Below are positions 26,208 through 35,125 of a stretch of DNA of 64,000 nt, piece after piece. Each line of letters opens with the position of its first letter. Position 1 is the first letter of the stretch. The notes below the pieces were generated by a model. That model did not search any database. It was not told the DNA's origin and saw only the letters and a list, made by a program, of their open reading frames with translations. The stretch comes from Streptomyces dengpaensis. Lineage in GTDB: Bacteria; Actinomycetota; Actinomycetes; Streptomycetales; Streptomycetaceae. The stretch is taken from contig NZ_CP026652.1 in the NCBI RefSeq assembly GCF_002946835.1, forward strand, positions 4,092,001 to 4,156,000, in the 5' to 3' direction. A program made the position numbers and the translations under genes.

Positions 26208-27359
26208 ATGCCGGTTCTGCGCGCGTCGATCGGTCTCGCCGCGAGGCTCGCCGAGTGGGGCGGCGGCCGGGTGCCGATGGTGGCGGGCCGGATCACCAGT
26301 GCTCTCGCGAGCCCGCTTGCGAGTCCCCTCGCTCCGGACGACTACCTGGGCCTGATCGACCCGCTGCTGTCCGCCCGCCATCCCGCGGGCCGGGTGGTCG
26401 CCGTGCGGCCGGAGTGCGCCGGGGCGGCCACGCTGGAGATCCGTCCCGGGCGCGGCTGGGCGGGGCATCGGGCCGGGCAGTACCTGCCGGTGGGGGTGGA
26501 GATCGACGGCGTACGGCACTGGCGTACGTACTCGATCACCTCACCCCCCGAGGCGCCGGGCCGGACACTGACGATCACGGTCAAGGAGGATCCCGGTGGC
26601 CGGGTCTCCCCGCACCTCGTGCACCGGACGCGTCCCGGCACGGTGCTCCGACTCAGCCCCGCGCAGGGCGAGTTCACGCTGCCGGAGGATCCGCTGCCGC
26701 CGCGGATGCTGATGGTGACGGCGGGCAGCGGCATCACCCCGGTGGCGGGGATGCTGCGCACCCTCGCGGGCCGCCGCCTCTCCGGGCCCGCCCCCGACGT
26801 CGTACTTCTGCACAGCGCACCCGGCCCGGACGAGTTCCTCTTCCGTGCCGAACTGGCCGGGCTGGCAGCCCGGTTGCCCTGGCTGAGCGTCCACGCGCGG
26901 TACACCCGTACCGCAGGCCGGCTGGTCCCGGAGCACATGGGCGTGCTCTGTCCCGACTGGTACGACCGGGAGACCTGGGCCTGCGGTCCGGACGGACTGC
27001 TCGACGCACTGGAGCGGCACTGGGCGGCGGCAGGTGCCGGTGAGCGGCTGCGCGTGGAGCGTTTCCGGCTGACGCCCGTGCCGGCGCAGGGCTCAAACAT
27101 GCCGGGCGGCCGGGTCCGGTTCGAGCGCAGTGGCGTCGAGGCCGACTCGTCCGCGTCGGTGCCTCTGCTGGAGACCGGGGAGACGGCGGGTGTGGCGATG
27201 CCGTACGGCTGCCGCCGGGGGATCTGCTTCGGCTGCCTCGCACCGCTGGTCCACGGCCGGGTCCGCGATCTGCGGACCGGTGAACTGCACGGTGAACCGG
27301 GCGAATTGATCCAGACCTGCGTCAATGGAGCGGCAGGTCCCCTCGCCCTCGCTCTCTAG
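26208..27359 (+). CDS. Ferredoxin reductase with C-terminal 2Fe-2S domain
   Basis: The 383-residue protein has an FAD-binding domain (GQYLPVGVEIDGVRHWRTYSI, the RxYS flavin motif near residue 108). An NAD(P)-binding domain follows (MLMVTAGSGITPVAGMLRTL near residue 170, ACGPDGLLDAL near 265). The C-terminal plant-type ferredoxin has cysteines in CRRGICFGC and QTCVN. This is the build of electron-transfer partners of fatty-acid desaturases. The desaturase gene begins 19 bases downstream, so the two should form one redox system. The N-terminal 60 residues are a helical extension typical of this subgroup. Confidence 0.88.
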   Translation: MPVLRASIGLAARLAEWGGGRVPMVAGRITSALASPLASPLAPDDYLGLIDPLLSARHPAGRVVAVRPECAGAATLEIRPGRGWAGHRAGQYLPVGVEIDGVRHWRTYSITSPPEAPGRTLTITVKEDPGGRVSPHLVHRTRPGTVLRLSPAQGEFTLPEDPLPPRMLMVTAGSGITPVAGMLRTLAGRRLSGPAPDVVLLHSAPGPDEFLFRAELAGLAARLPWLSVHARYTRTAGRLVPEHMGVLCPDWYDRETWACGPDGLLDALERHWAAAGAGERLRVERFRLTPVPAQGSNMPGGRVRFERSGVEADSSASVPLLETGETAGVAMPYGCRRGICFGCLAPLVHGRVRDLRTGELHGEPGELIQTCVNGAAGPLALAL

Positions 27360-27378
27360 GCCCCTCAAGGAGCCTGCG

Positions 27379-28455
27379 ATGTCCACAACTGCCGTACTCA
27401 GCAACGCAACCGGGAAACCGACAGAGGAACTGGGCGAGGAGCTCGACCGGATCCGCGCCGAGGTCGTCGCCGCGCGCGGCACGGACGACGCCCGCTACAT
27501 CCGTACGGTGATCGCCGTCCAGCGCGGCCTGGACACCGGCGGCCGCGCCGCCCTCGCCCTATCCCTGTTCCCGCCCGCCTGGATCGCGGGCACGGCGATG
27601 CTCACCACCGCCAAGATCCTGGAGAACATGGAACTGGGCCACAACATCCTGCACGGCCAGTGGGACTGGATGGGCGACCCGGCGATCCACTCCACCACCT
27701 GGGAATGGGACTTCCTCACCCCCGCCGACGCCTGGAAGCACACCCACAACCACCTGCACCACACCTACACCAACGTCGTCGGCCTCGACCGGGATCTCGG
27801 CTACACGATCCTGCGCATGAGCCCGGAGCAGCGCTGGCATCCGGTCCACCTCCTCCAGCCGCTGTACAACGCGCTGCTCGCCCCCGTCTTCGAATGGGGT
27901 ATCGCCCTTTACGACCTGGAGGCGGACGCCGTGCCGTGCGGCCGCAAGAGCGTGCGGGCCCTCCTCGGCGACCTGGCCGGCCTGGCCCGCAAGGCCGTGC
28001 GCCAGGCGGCCAAGGACTACGTCCTCTTCCCCCTGCTCGCGGGCCCGTCCGCGCTGCCCTGTCTGCTGGGCAACGTCACCGCGAACGGGCTCCGCAACAT
28101 CTGGGCGCACACCGTGATCTTCTGCGGCCACTTCCCGGGCGCCGTCCAGACCTTCTCGTACGAGGAGGCGCAGCTAGACGGTGAGACCCGAGGCCAGTGG
28201 TACCTGCGCCAGATCCAGGGCTCGGCGAACATCGAAGGCGGTCCCCTCCTCCACGTCCTCACCGGCAACCTGAGCCACCAGATCGAACACCACGTCTTCC
28301 CCGACCTGCCCAGCAACCGCTACGCCGAACTCGCGCCACGGGTGCGCGAGATCTGCGCCCGGCACGGGATCACGTACGTGAGCGGGCCGCTGTGGCGCCA
28401 GTACGCGTCCATGTGGGGCCGCGTCCTGCGTCACTCGGTGCCGCACCGGTACTAG
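27379..28455 (+). CDS. Membrane fatty acid desaturase
   Basis: The 358-residue protein has the three histidine boxes of di-iron desaturases: GHNILHGQW (residue ~88), HTHNHLHHTY (~122) and HQIEHHVFPDLP (~305). Hydrophobic spans lie between them. It introduces a double bond into acyl chains at the cytoplasmic face of the membrane using electrons from the upstream ferredoxin reductase. AAGGAG lies six bases before the ATG at 27379. A DUF5994-type fragment begins directly after its stop. Confidence 0.88.
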   Translation: MSTTAVLSNATGKPTEELGEELDRIRAEVVAARGTDDARYIRTVIAVQRGLDTGGRAALALSLFPPAWIAGTAMLTTAKILENMELGHNILHGQWDWMGDPAIHSTTWEWDFLTPADAWKHTHNHLHHTYTNVVGLDRDLGYTILRMSPEQRWHPVHLLQPLYNALLAPVFEWGIALYDLEADAVPCGRKSVRALLGDLAGLARKAVRQAAKDYVLFPLLAGPSALPCLLGNVTANGLRNIWAHTVIFCGHFPGAVQTFSYEEAQLDGETRGQWYLRQIQGSANIEGGPLLHVLTGNLSHQIEHHVFPDLPSNRYAELAPRVREICARHGITYVSGPLWRQYASMWGRVLRHSVPHRY

Positions 28456-28482
28456 CGCCGTCCGGAACCGGCTGTTCTCACC

Positions 28483-28830
28483 GTGGGACTGCTCGGGCGT
28501 GCGCTGTTCAGGGCCGAGCAGAACCCGCACAAACTGCTCCTGCTCTCCTACACCGTCGGCCGCTGGGACCTGCTGGTGATCCCGCCCGAGACCAGTGCCG
28601 CCACAGCCGCCCGCCTGATGACCACAGCCACGGATCCCTCGTGGAGTCTCACCGCGAGCGGCCTGATCCAGGAGGCGGAGTCCTTCCGGACCGCGGCCGA
28701 GGCCGACTGGGACTCGGCCCGGGAGGGCGTCTGGGACTCCGAAGGCGGGCACGACGCCCGTCCTGCGGCCTCTCGCAGCCCCGCGTCGGTCGGCCTCGAC
28801 CGCGTGCTGATTCCGGCGGAAGGAAGGTGA
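28483..28830 (+). pseudogene. DUF5994-type protein, C-terminal fragment
   Basis: From about 28510 the frame matches the second half of the intact protein at 43061 almost residue for residue (AEQNPHKLLLLSYTVGRWDLLVIPPETSAATAARLM..., GLIQEAESFRTAAEADWDS). The N-terminal half with DGAWWP is missing. The fragment abuts the desaturase stop, so an insertion or deletion removed the 5' half. The family name is from memory. Confidence 0.75.
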
Positions 28831-28835
28831 CAGGC

Positions 28836-29051
28836 ATGGAGACCTTCGCGACCGTCATCACGCTCCTGGCGATGATCGCTCTGGGCGCACTCGCGATTCA
28901 GCTGTTCACCACGAGCCACAGCGACCGCATCGCGACGCCGCCCTCCGGCCGGTCCAGCCCGCCGGGCCGGGGTTCGGGGCGGACCCCAGCACGCACGGTG
29001 AGGAGCGGACTGCGACGGTTCCGGCCGTGGCGTCGCACCGGAGATGAGTGA
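28836..29051 (+). CDS. Small single-pass membrane protein (DUF5994 cassette partner), copy 1
   Basis: The 71-residue protein starts METFATVITLLAMIALGALAIQLF (one membrane span) and continues TTSHSDRIATPPSGRS with a basic Arg/Pro-rich tail. It nearly matches the protein at 43666. All four copies in the window share an H-x-[DE]RIA motif just after the span. AAGGTGAC overlaps the stop of the upstream fragment. The gene order DUF5994 then small membrane protein is preserved even though the DUF5994 part is broken here. Confidence 0.75.
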   Translation: METFATVITLLAMIALGALAIQLFTTSHSDRIATPPSGRSSPPGRGSGRTPARTVRSGLRRFRPWRRTGDE

Positions 29052-29458
29052 CGGCTCGGGCCGGCGCCGGGCATCGTCGGTGCGCCCGGAATACACGGGC
29101 ACGCGCGCTTCTCGGCCGACTTCGGGTATCTCCTTGCGGGCGGGGTTTCCGACTCCTCCCGATCAGCGCAACTGCATCAACCGCATCTCGCTGAGACTGA
29201 CGCCCGACGAAAGCTGAGGCGGACCGTACTCTGATCACCGTCTGAGTCCCGCTCGGATTCGCTCCCCCCGGCTAGGACCACCCGATGGGAACGCGTGTGC
29301 CCTGGGAGCACACGACGGGCGGGGTGCGAGTGTTCGGCTCGGCCGAAAAGGGCGCCCGCTCTCAGCGGGCCAGGAAATCTGACCTAGTGTCAAGAATGTC
29401 CGCGTCGATGCCTGTTGTCCGGTCGGAGCGGCCGCGCAAGAGCGCCGAGGAGGACACG
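29052..29458. other. Gap without a recognisable gene
   Basis: Open frames exist, but no family motif is visible. The 3' end contains the ribosome site GAGGAGG for the small gene at 29459. Confidence 0.5.
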
Positions 29459-29680
29459 GTGCCTTGGACCGATCCGCACGTGAGGAACGACGGTACACAA
29501 GTCCGGGGGGCCGGACGCTGTGCCCCGGGTGCGTGGCACGAGCTGACGATTCTGCCGTCGGCGGGCCTGGTGATCCGAGGCTTCAGCAGCGGACGGGTCA
29601 CTCTTGACATGGATGGCGGGCGTACGACTCCGGTTCCGGGCGTCTGCGGCCGTGTCGCTGTCGACGGGGGGCAGTGGTGA
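29459..29680 (+). CDS. Small protein coupled to the Mrr-type nuclease
   Basis: The 73-residue protein (VPWTDPHVRNDGTQV..., then WHELTILPSAGLVIRGF and SGRVTLDMDGGRTTPVPGV) has a GTG start with GAGGAGG five bases upstream. Its stop overlaps the start of the nuclease gene (GTGGTGA), so translation is coupled. It appears to be a small beta-rich domain; no family is recognised with certainty. The tight coupling suggests a partner or modulator of the nuclease (inference). Confidence 0.6.
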   Translation: MPWTDPHVRNDGTQVRGAGRCAPGAWHELTILPSAGLVIRGFSSGRVTLDMDGGRTTPVPGVCGRVAVDGGQW

Positions 29681-30384
29681 GCCGCCGGCCGCCGGTGAGG
29701 CGGACTCGTAACTCTCCGAAGCGTGCCTCGACCCCGACGAAGCCCAGAGGCCCCCAGCCGTTGGTGCTGACCATAGCTGCAGCCGCGGGTGTCGGGTTCT
29801 GCGGCGCCGTGGGGCAGTGGCTGCTGGGCAGCTGGTGGCTGCTTGCCGTGCTCGCCGTCGTCGTGGGTGCGGCCGGCGGTTTCTGGCTCACGCAGTGGGC
29901 GGTGGGTGCTCGCTGGGAGCGGGTGCATGTGCGGAGGCTGCGCTACAGGCTCCCCCAGCTCGACGGGCTCCACCACGAGGACTTCGAGTTCGCGGTACGG
30001 GACCTGATGCGCCGTGACGGCTGTGCGGATGCCGTACAGGTGGGCGGGGCCGGGGACAACGGCGCGGATGTGACAGCGACCGATCCGCTCGGCAGGCGCT
30101 GGGTGATCCAGTGCAAGCACCGGCAGGACGGGGCCTCGGGATCGCCGGTGGGTACCCCGGATCTGCATGTGCTCAACGGCACCGGCCGGCAGCTGCACGG
30201 CGGGGACGTGGTGGTTCTGGTGACGAACGGACGCTTCACCTCGGGGTGTGCGCCGCTCGCGAAGTCTCAGAAACTGCATCTGGTCGACCGGGGAACGCTC
30301 GCCGAGTGGGCGGGAGGTTCACGGCCGCTCTGGGAGCTGCTTCAGAGGCTGCCCCTGCCGGGGAAGCGGTCGGCGTTGTCCTGA
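29677..30384 (+). CDS. Mrr-type restriction endonuclease with two N-terminal membrane spans
   Basis: The 235-residue protein has a basic N-terminus and two hydrophobic helices (residues ~30-85: LVLTIAAAAGVGFCGAVGQW and LLAVLAVVVGAAGGFW). The Mrr catalytic domain follows: LDGLHHEDFEFAVRDLM, then GGAGDNGADVTATD and RRWVIQCKHRQ, the D...QxK nuclease core. Mrr enzymes usually cut modified DNA. Membrane-tethered versions are widespread in actinobacteria, where their role is unclear. GTG at 29677 overlaps the upstream stop; GTG at 29674 is possible. Confidence 0.85.
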   Translation: MSRRPPVRRTRNSPKRASTPTKPRGPQPLVLTIAAAAGVGFCGAVGQWLLGSWWLLAVLAVVVGAAGGFWLTQWAVGARWERVHVRRLRYRLPQLDGLHHEDFEFAVRDLMRRDGCADAVQVGGAGDNGADVTATDPLGRRWVIQCKHRQDGASGSPVGTPDLHVLNGTGRQLHGGDVVVLVTNGRFTSGCAPLAKSQKLHLVDRGTLAEWAGGSRPLWELLQRLPLPGKRSALS

Positions 30385-30532
30385 GAACCCGTTGTCGTAC
30401 TGATCACGGGTGCGGCGTCCGCCTCGGTGGAACGGGTGTGGGGTCGGCGGAGCAGTCGGCCTGGACCGGGCACGGGGCGAGCATCGATCGAGCGGGCCCG
30501 TGTGCCCGGTGGGCCTTGAACGGGCGCGGTGT

Positions 30533-30853
30533 CTATGCCGAGCGGGTCAGGGCGATTCGAAGCCTTCGCAGAGCCGTGGTGACGGAGTGGCCTCGTGTCC
30601 CGTCGGACTCCTCGCGCAGGGGAGCCGTGGGATCGGGGCGTCGGACGAGTTGCCGTAGCTTGGTGCGGCTGTTGTGCTCGACGAGGATCGGCACGTAGTT
30701 GGCGATTCGAGCGTTACTGAGCGGCTGGTAGCAGTCCTGCACCACCTCCCGCACGACCGCGGCCGTCAGCAGGTTGGCGTAGGAGGCCGTCAGGTGGTCT
30801 GTGAGCTTCTGAAGGGTGTCGGGCAACGCAGCCTCGACCGTGTTCGCGCCCAT
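30533..30853 (-). CDS. Small helical protein with three-helix-bundle-type domain
   Basis: The 106-residue protein from ATG 30853 has a compact helical domain at residues 5-70 (LPDTLQKLTDHLTASYANLLTAAVVREVV, then CYQPLSNARIANYVPILVEHNSRTKLRQLV). This resembles the small dimerisation domain found in many actinobacterial proteins. The C-terminus is basic. No catalytic motif is present. It stands alone, convergent with the Mrr gene. Confidence 0.6.
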   Translation of the reverse strand: MGANTVEAALPDTLQKLTDHLTASYANLLTAAVVREVVQDCYQPLSNARIANYVPILVEHNSRTKLRQLVRRPDPTAPLREESDGTRGHSVTTALRRLRIALTRSA

Positions 30854-31117
30854 GGCGCGCTCCTCACTGTCACAGACGGCCGACCACGGCAGCCGATCAG
30901 TATCCGGGTGCTCGGCGTCGGCCCGTCCACTTCTCACACTTGCACGGATCGCGTCCGTGGAACGGCTCGCCAGATCTGTTCATCAGCTCGCCATCTCGGA
31001 TCGGTCGACCTGCGGGCGGGGCGAGACGTTCGCGCCTTCAGCAGTCCTGGTCGCCTCGGTAACGCGTCCCGGGTCACCGCGACTGCTGGGCACAGTCCGT
31101 ACGGCAGGCCGGCGGAG

Positions 31118-31227
31118 TAGGCTGGTGTTACCGAGGGTATTTCGCGCACCGGCCTCCAAGCTTGTGTCGTTTTCGGCGATTGAATACGCCGGGCCGGTTC
31201 CGACCGGTCCGGAGCAGGGTTCGCATC
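31118..31227 (+). promoter_or_regulatory. Shared DUF5994 promoter and leader, copy A
   Basis: TAGGCT at 31118 (inside GGAGTAGGCTGG) fits a -10 box. CCGG lies 29 bases after GGAGTA, followed by GCTTGTGTCGTTTTCGGCG. The same layout precedes the genes at 43061 and 45321, with a similar distance of about 105-110 bases to the start codon. The rest of the 374-bp gap shows no gene. Confidence 0.65.
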
Positions 31228-31650
31228 ATGACTGCGACCGTTTCTTACGCGCCGGCACTCGAAGACCGGCCCTCCTCTCCATCTCTCCGCATGTCGCCCG
31301 TTCTCACCGGTTCGGCACCGGCTCCGGTGGATGGCGCCTGGTGGCCCCGCTCCCGTGATCCGGGGGCGGAACTTCTCTCATTGACTGCGATTCCCGTCTC
31401 GGCCGCCTGGCTGATGTCGACCGCGAGCGACCCACTGCGAACGTCGACCACGGGCCAGTTGATGGAGGAGGCCGCGCGTCTGCGCACCGTGGCGGCGACC
31501 GACCGGGCCGTGGAGGCCGTCTGGGACGCCGAAAGCGGCCATGAAGCCAGCGGTCCGACCTCACGTCCACGGATCCCGGCAGTCACTGCTCCGGTATTCG
31601 GTATCCCGACAGTCGCTCTGCCGACGCCGAATCCGGCAAAGGGGGTGTGA
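31228..31650 (+). pseudogene. DUF5994-type protein with internal in-frame deletion
   Basis: The 140-codon frame keeps the start (MTATVSYAPALED), DGAWWPRSRDPGAELLSLTA and the C-terminal AAWLMSTASDPLRT...VWDAESGHEAS region. It lacks the roughly 60 central residues (LWGRITR to VIPPETS) seen in the copies at 43061 and 45321. The reading frame survives. The loss of the conserved core makes function unlikely. Confidence 0.7.
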
Positions 31651-31655
31651 GGGTC

Positions 31656-31925
31656 ATGGACATCTTCGTGACTGTGCTGGTGCTCTTGGCGATCGTCGCT
31701 GCGGGCGTGCTCCTGATCCACCTGCTCAACAACCAGCACGACGAGCGCATCGCCGCTTTCCACTACGGCCGCTCCCGATCGGTTGTTCGGGGGCTGGCGC
31801 CTTCGGCCCCGCAGATGCTTCGCGGTCGTGCCGTTACGAGTGGCGCAGGCGATCGCCGCGACCATCGCGACGGGGGACGCGGACGGCTCCGGCCACGGCG
31901 CCGGACCCGGACGGCGGGGAAGTGA
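31656..31925 (+). CDS. Small single-pass membrane protein (DUF5994 cassette partner), copy 2
   Basis: The 89-residue protein MDIFVTVLVLLAIVAAGVLLIHLL has one membrane span. It is followed by NNQHDERIAAFHYGRSRS and a long basic tail ending RRRTRTAGK. It shares the H-x-ERIA motif with the other three copies. It begins just after the stop of the deleted DUF5994 gene and ends six bases before another DUF5994 gene, so all three are one transcript. Confidence 0.7.
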   Translation: MDIFVTVLVLLAIVAAGVLLIHLLNNQHDERIAAFHYGRSRSVVRGLAPSAPQMLRGRAVTSGAGDRRDHRDGGRGRLRPRRRTRTAGK

Positions 31926-31931
31926 GCCGCC

Positions 31932-32432
31932 ATGCTCCCCGCCACGCACCCCGTCAGGCTTCTGGCAGACACCAGCAGTGAGCCGGTGCTTCCCGGCACC
32001 GCGGTCCTGCGGCTGGAGACGACAGCCAAGCGCACGGGGACGTTCGACGGAGCGTGGTGGCCGCGGACGCGCGACCTCAAGAGCCAGCTGTCGGGTCTAC
32101 TCACCGCGCTGACGGCTCGCCTGGGCCCCATCGCCCGCGTGGGCCTCGACGCGAGCGACTGGGACGAGACCCCGGGCCATCTGTTCGTCGACGGGCACCT
32201 GGTCCGCATCGACTGGTCCGCCGTGGGCGACAACACCATGATCGTCACCCGTGGCGACCAGGACCACTTCCTGTTCCTCGTGATCCCGCCGGAGACCGGT
32301 ATCGGCCCCGCGCACGCCGCGATGGTCAGGGCCGTACAGGACGACAACGCCGACTCGGCCGAGCGGATTCTGGCCTCCACCGGCATCCCCCGGGCCAACC
32401 GGAGCGACGTACCGCAGAGTTCGCCCGGCTGA
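31932..32432 (+). CDS. DUF5994-type protein, subgroup 2
   Basis: The 166-residue protein has TFDGAWWPRTRDLKSQLSGL, VGLDASDWDETPGHLFVDGH, then VRIDWSAVGDNTMIVTRGDQDHFLFLVIPPET. It is closest to the minus-strand protein at 43938 (same RGDQDxFxxLVxPP block), which defines a second subgroup. No catalytic residues can be named. It follows the small membrane-protein gene by six bases. Confidence 0.75.
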   Translation: MLPATHPVRLLADTSSEPVLPGTAVLRLETTAKRTGTFDGAWWPRTRDLKSQLSGLLTALTARLGPIARVGLDASDWDETPGHLFVDGHLVRIDWSAVGDNTMIVTRGDQDHFLFLVIPPETGIGPAHAAMVRAVQDDNADSAERILASTGIPRANRSDVPQSSPG

Positions 32433-32892
32433 GCCGGGCCGATCAGAGCCTCAACAGCAGCCCGGGGACCCCGGCCGCACCACGGGCGACAGGTCGAGGG
32501 CCACCTGCCCTCCGGGACTGTGACATGCGCCCAGAAGACGCTGGCGCAGTCCCGAAGAGTGGCGCGAGTGAGACCACCACTGACGACGACCGTCTCGCAG
32601 TCCTCCGGCATATCAGCGACCACAGGCCGTCGGCACGGAGCTGGGAGAGCTTCCGCGGGGATGAGGGGAGTTGCGGTACCTGTAGACACCATGGGCTTCC
32701 TCGGGGTGGACTGTCACGCTGCCGGGGCTGGGGCTGGATACCGTGTCTGTGCCTGGCAGTTCAGTTCCGTCCGCGCCTCGTGGACAGTCGACGTCACCTT
32801 CAGGCTCCGGCACGTGGGCATCGGGGGTGACGAGCTATGCGCGGCCTGATCCACCCGGATGTTCCACGCGCCGCTGCGCCTCGGCGGAGGGG
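32433..32892. other. Gap without a supportable gene
   Basis: Both strands have open frames, but none has a family motif or good start. It probably contains the leader of genes lost by rearrangement. Confidence 0.45.
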
Positions 32893-33185
32893 CTAGGTTC
32901 GGATGACCCAGCTGGCCACCGCGTGACCGATCAGCAGGTAGACGACAGCGGGCAGGCCGTAGTTGACCACGGTGCGCCGGTCGTCCGAGTGGATGGTGAA
33001 CAGATTGTGCGACCAGCCCGAGAGCCAGTTCGCCGCGTCGTGGACCAGGAGACCGTCCTGCCGGCGGTGTTGGCGTCGAACAGGTAGAGGACGATCCAAA
33101 GGATCAGGATCAGTGCCGCGATGTCCACGATGATGGAGATGACGGTCCCCGCGGGCCTCCGCCGTAGCGTCTGGGCATGTCCAAC
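32893..33185 (-). pseudogene. Frameshifted small membrane protein
   Basis: One frame reads AGTVISIIVDIAALILILWIVLYLFDANTAG (a membrane span). About 33070 the sense moves to the next frame, which continues LLVHDAANWLSGWSHNLFTI and VVNYGLPAVVYLLIGHAVASW to the stop at 32893. Joined, they make a normal two-span protein. The start is also out of frame with the nearest ATG (33180), so at least one indel has broken the gene. Confidence 0.6.
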
Positions 33186-33377
33186 GACTAGCCTTGAAAG
33201 CAGAGTTGAAACCGCGTCGACTCCATCGTCCGTGGCCTGGCGAGTGGCGGAGCCAGGCCGGCGTTTGAGTTCCACTAGGTGGGCTACTCAGCAGGGGCGT
33301 CCGACGGCCGTCCTGGACGAAGGCACCGGAGAGTTGAGCTCACAGCTCCCGGTGCCGTCCGCTGGGCACGTACGCCG

Positions 33378-33737
33378 TCATCTCCCGTTCGCCAGACGGA
33401 GGCGCCGCAGTGCTCGGCACAGCTCCCGCTGTATCGGTTGCGGGAGCGTCTGGTCCTTCGTCGTGGCGACCAGGGCCGCAGCCACGTCACGGAGCTTGAT
33501 GTTGCAGTGCTGCGACACGTCCACCAGCAGGTCCCAGGCCCGGTCGCTGGAACACGGTGCCAGGACCATCACCATGCCGCGCGCCTGGTCGATCACCGCA
33601 CGGCTCGCCAGCGCCCGCCCCAACTGCTCGTTCGTGGCGCGTAGTTCGACGACCTCGGCCAGCAACGCCGCATCCCTCGCCGGAGGAACGTTCCTCAACA
33701 GTCGCCGTTCCTCACGGGGCGTGGTCACCTGGTGCAT
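33378..33737 (-). CDS. ANTAR-domain protein without GAF
   Basis: The 119-residue protein has a short coiled region (AALLAEVVELRATNEQLGRAL) and then an ANTAR domain (SRAVIDQARGMVMVLAPCSSDRAWDLLVDVSQHCNIKLRDVAAALVA). This is the usual pattern for RNA-hairpin antiterminators, with the sensor domain absent. The C-terminal 25 residues are basic. It is the first of two minus-strand ANTAR genes; the other is broken. Confidence 0.75.
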   Translation of the reverse strand: MHQVTTPREERRLLRNVPPARDAALLAEVVELRATNEQLGRALASRAVIDQARGMVMVLAPCSSDRAWDLLVDVSQHCNIKLRDVAAALVATTKDQTLPQPIQRELCRALRRLRLANGR

Positions 33738-33777
33738 GGTCCGTACCTCACAGGGCAGTCATCCTGTCCATAGGTGG

Positions 33778-34055
33778 TCAGCGGCGCGCCAGTTGCCGTT
33801 CGCCGGCCGCACCTGGCTTGTAGGCCAGTCCGTAGTGCTTGAAGATCGCAGGTTCCTGGCCGGCCCACGGCGGCAGGGGGCCAGGACCATCACCATGCCG
33901 CAGGCTTGATCGATGACCGCACGGCCGGCCAGCGCCCGCCGCAGCTGATCGTTCTCGGCGCGCAGTGCCACGACATCCTGACCCGCCGGGTCCTCTACCG
34001 AGGTCTCGGCCGTCAGATCCCACCAATCCCCCGGGAGCATGGTTGTGCGATGCAT
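33778..34055 (-). pseudogene. Chimera: ANTAR 5' part joined out of frame to a PRC-barrel 3' end
   Basis: From 34055 the sequence reads like an ANTAR gene (ENDQLRRALAGRAVIDQACGMVMVLAPC). Near 33870 it changes. In another frame, EPAIFKHYGLAYKPGAAGERQLARR matches the last 25 residues of the PRC-barrel proteins at 36050 and 42303. The two parts come from different genes, and the junction is out of frame. It was probably made by a deletion between an ANTAR and a PRC-barrel gene. Confidence 0.75.
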
Positions 34056-34137
34056 GGCACGTACCTCTCCACGATTTCGGCGCGTCCGGTGTGGCTGCAG
34101 CCGTCCCGGAATCTCTGATGCCAGGCCAGTTCATCGG

Positions 34138-34416
34138 TCACCCGCGGCGTTCGCGGTCCCGACGGTCCTCGCGCCTCCAGCGCGCCCGGTGCTGACGGCT
34201 GTAGCGCCGGTCCCAGCGGTCCTGACGCTCCCGGCGGTTCTCGTAGTCCCGGTACTCCCTGCGATCGGAGCCGTCACCACGGATCCAGCCTCCACCGCGA
34301 TCGCGGCCGTGGCGGGTGACGCCGAAGACCAGCACGGCTGCGGCCACCCACCAGAGGGGGCTGAGGAAACCGAGGCCGAACAAGACCAAGATCAGGACGA
34401 GAAGGAGAACGAACAC
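34138..34416 (-). CDS. Small hydrophobic membrane protein with basic tail
   Basis: The 92-residue protein starts at GTG 34416 (GGAGG six bases upstream). VFVLLLVLILVLFGLGFLSP and LWWVAAAVLVFGV are two close membrane spans. A very basic Arg/Asp-rich tail (GRDRGGGW..., RRERQDRWDRR) follows, mainly RD/RE dipeptides. Similar small hydrophobic proteins are common in stress regions of streptomycetes (recollection). The role is unknown. Confidence 0.65.
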   Translation of the reverse strand: MFVLLLVLILVLFGLGFLSPLWWVAAAVLVFGVTRHGRDRGGGWIRGDGSDRREYRDYENRRERQDRWDRRYSRQHRARWRREDRRDRERRG

Positions 34417-34796
34417 GATGGGCCTCCCCGGAGCGGAACAAGGCATCACTGCCGGGGGCCGGGGCCTGTTCGAACAGACTAGCCCTGCGCAGGGATTACG
34501 GACAGCGCCGCGTGCAACGGTCTTGCACCTGGAGCAGATGGCCACTTGACATCTGTCCAGGGAGTGCGGCAAGGCCTAGCGTGCTAGGTACGCCCGAGCC
34601 CCCGGCAGCGTCGATCACCTCTCGCGCTCCTTCGAGGGCGCACCTCGCGCATCAGTGCCGGACCCGCCCCGCCCCCAACGGGCCGCTCCCGCACTCGCCC
34701 TCGCTACGCGATCCTGCGCAGCCTCGATGCGCCCCATGCGGGCACCGTTCATCTGCTGCCCGCCGCGTCGCACGCATTTCACCACAGGCGGTACGC
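34417..34796. other. Gap with possible promoter
   Basis: TTGACA at 34546 resembles a -35, and CCTAGCGTGCTAGG at 34574-34587 is a near-palindrome with perfect six-base arms. No gene is supported. Confidence 0.4.
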
Positions 34797-35009
34797 ATGT
34801 ACGTACTGATCGTTCCGGCTTCGGTCCCCTTCGTCCTGCTCGCCACCGTGATGGGGCTGTCCTGGTGGGAGGACCACATCCTGCCGACGCCGCCGGCCGA
34901 GCCGGCCGAAGCACCCGCTGAGGCTCCGTTTATCCCAGCGTCCCCTGCCCAGCTCCCGGAACTCCCCTATGTCGACGCTGCGTTGACACAGGCAGTCGCC
35001 AGGCGTTGA
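34797..35009 (+). CDS. Small membrane protein with Pro/Ala-rich tail
   Basis: The 70-residue protein starts MYVLIVPASVPFVLLATVMG, one membrane span, then LSWWEDHILP and a Pro/Ala/Glu-rich tail. No ribosome site is obvious, so confidence is moderate. No family recognised. Confidence 0.5.
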   Translation: MYVLIVPASVPFVLLATVMGLSWWEDHILPTPPAEPAEAPAEAPFIPASPAQLPELPYVDAALTQAVARR

Positions 35010-35125
35010 CTGGCAGCACGGCGTAGGGCTATGCCGCTCCGGATCACTCGGGCGACGCATTCCACCTTCCCGCTTCGCCCGGACCCCGCGGAACCAGGAA
35101 CTTCCCGCGATCTGGAGGCCCGGCG

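Noticed and set aside
31763..32692. Minus-strand frame over the DUF5994 copies
   Set aside because: Overlaps genes with clear homology on the plus strand; no motif.
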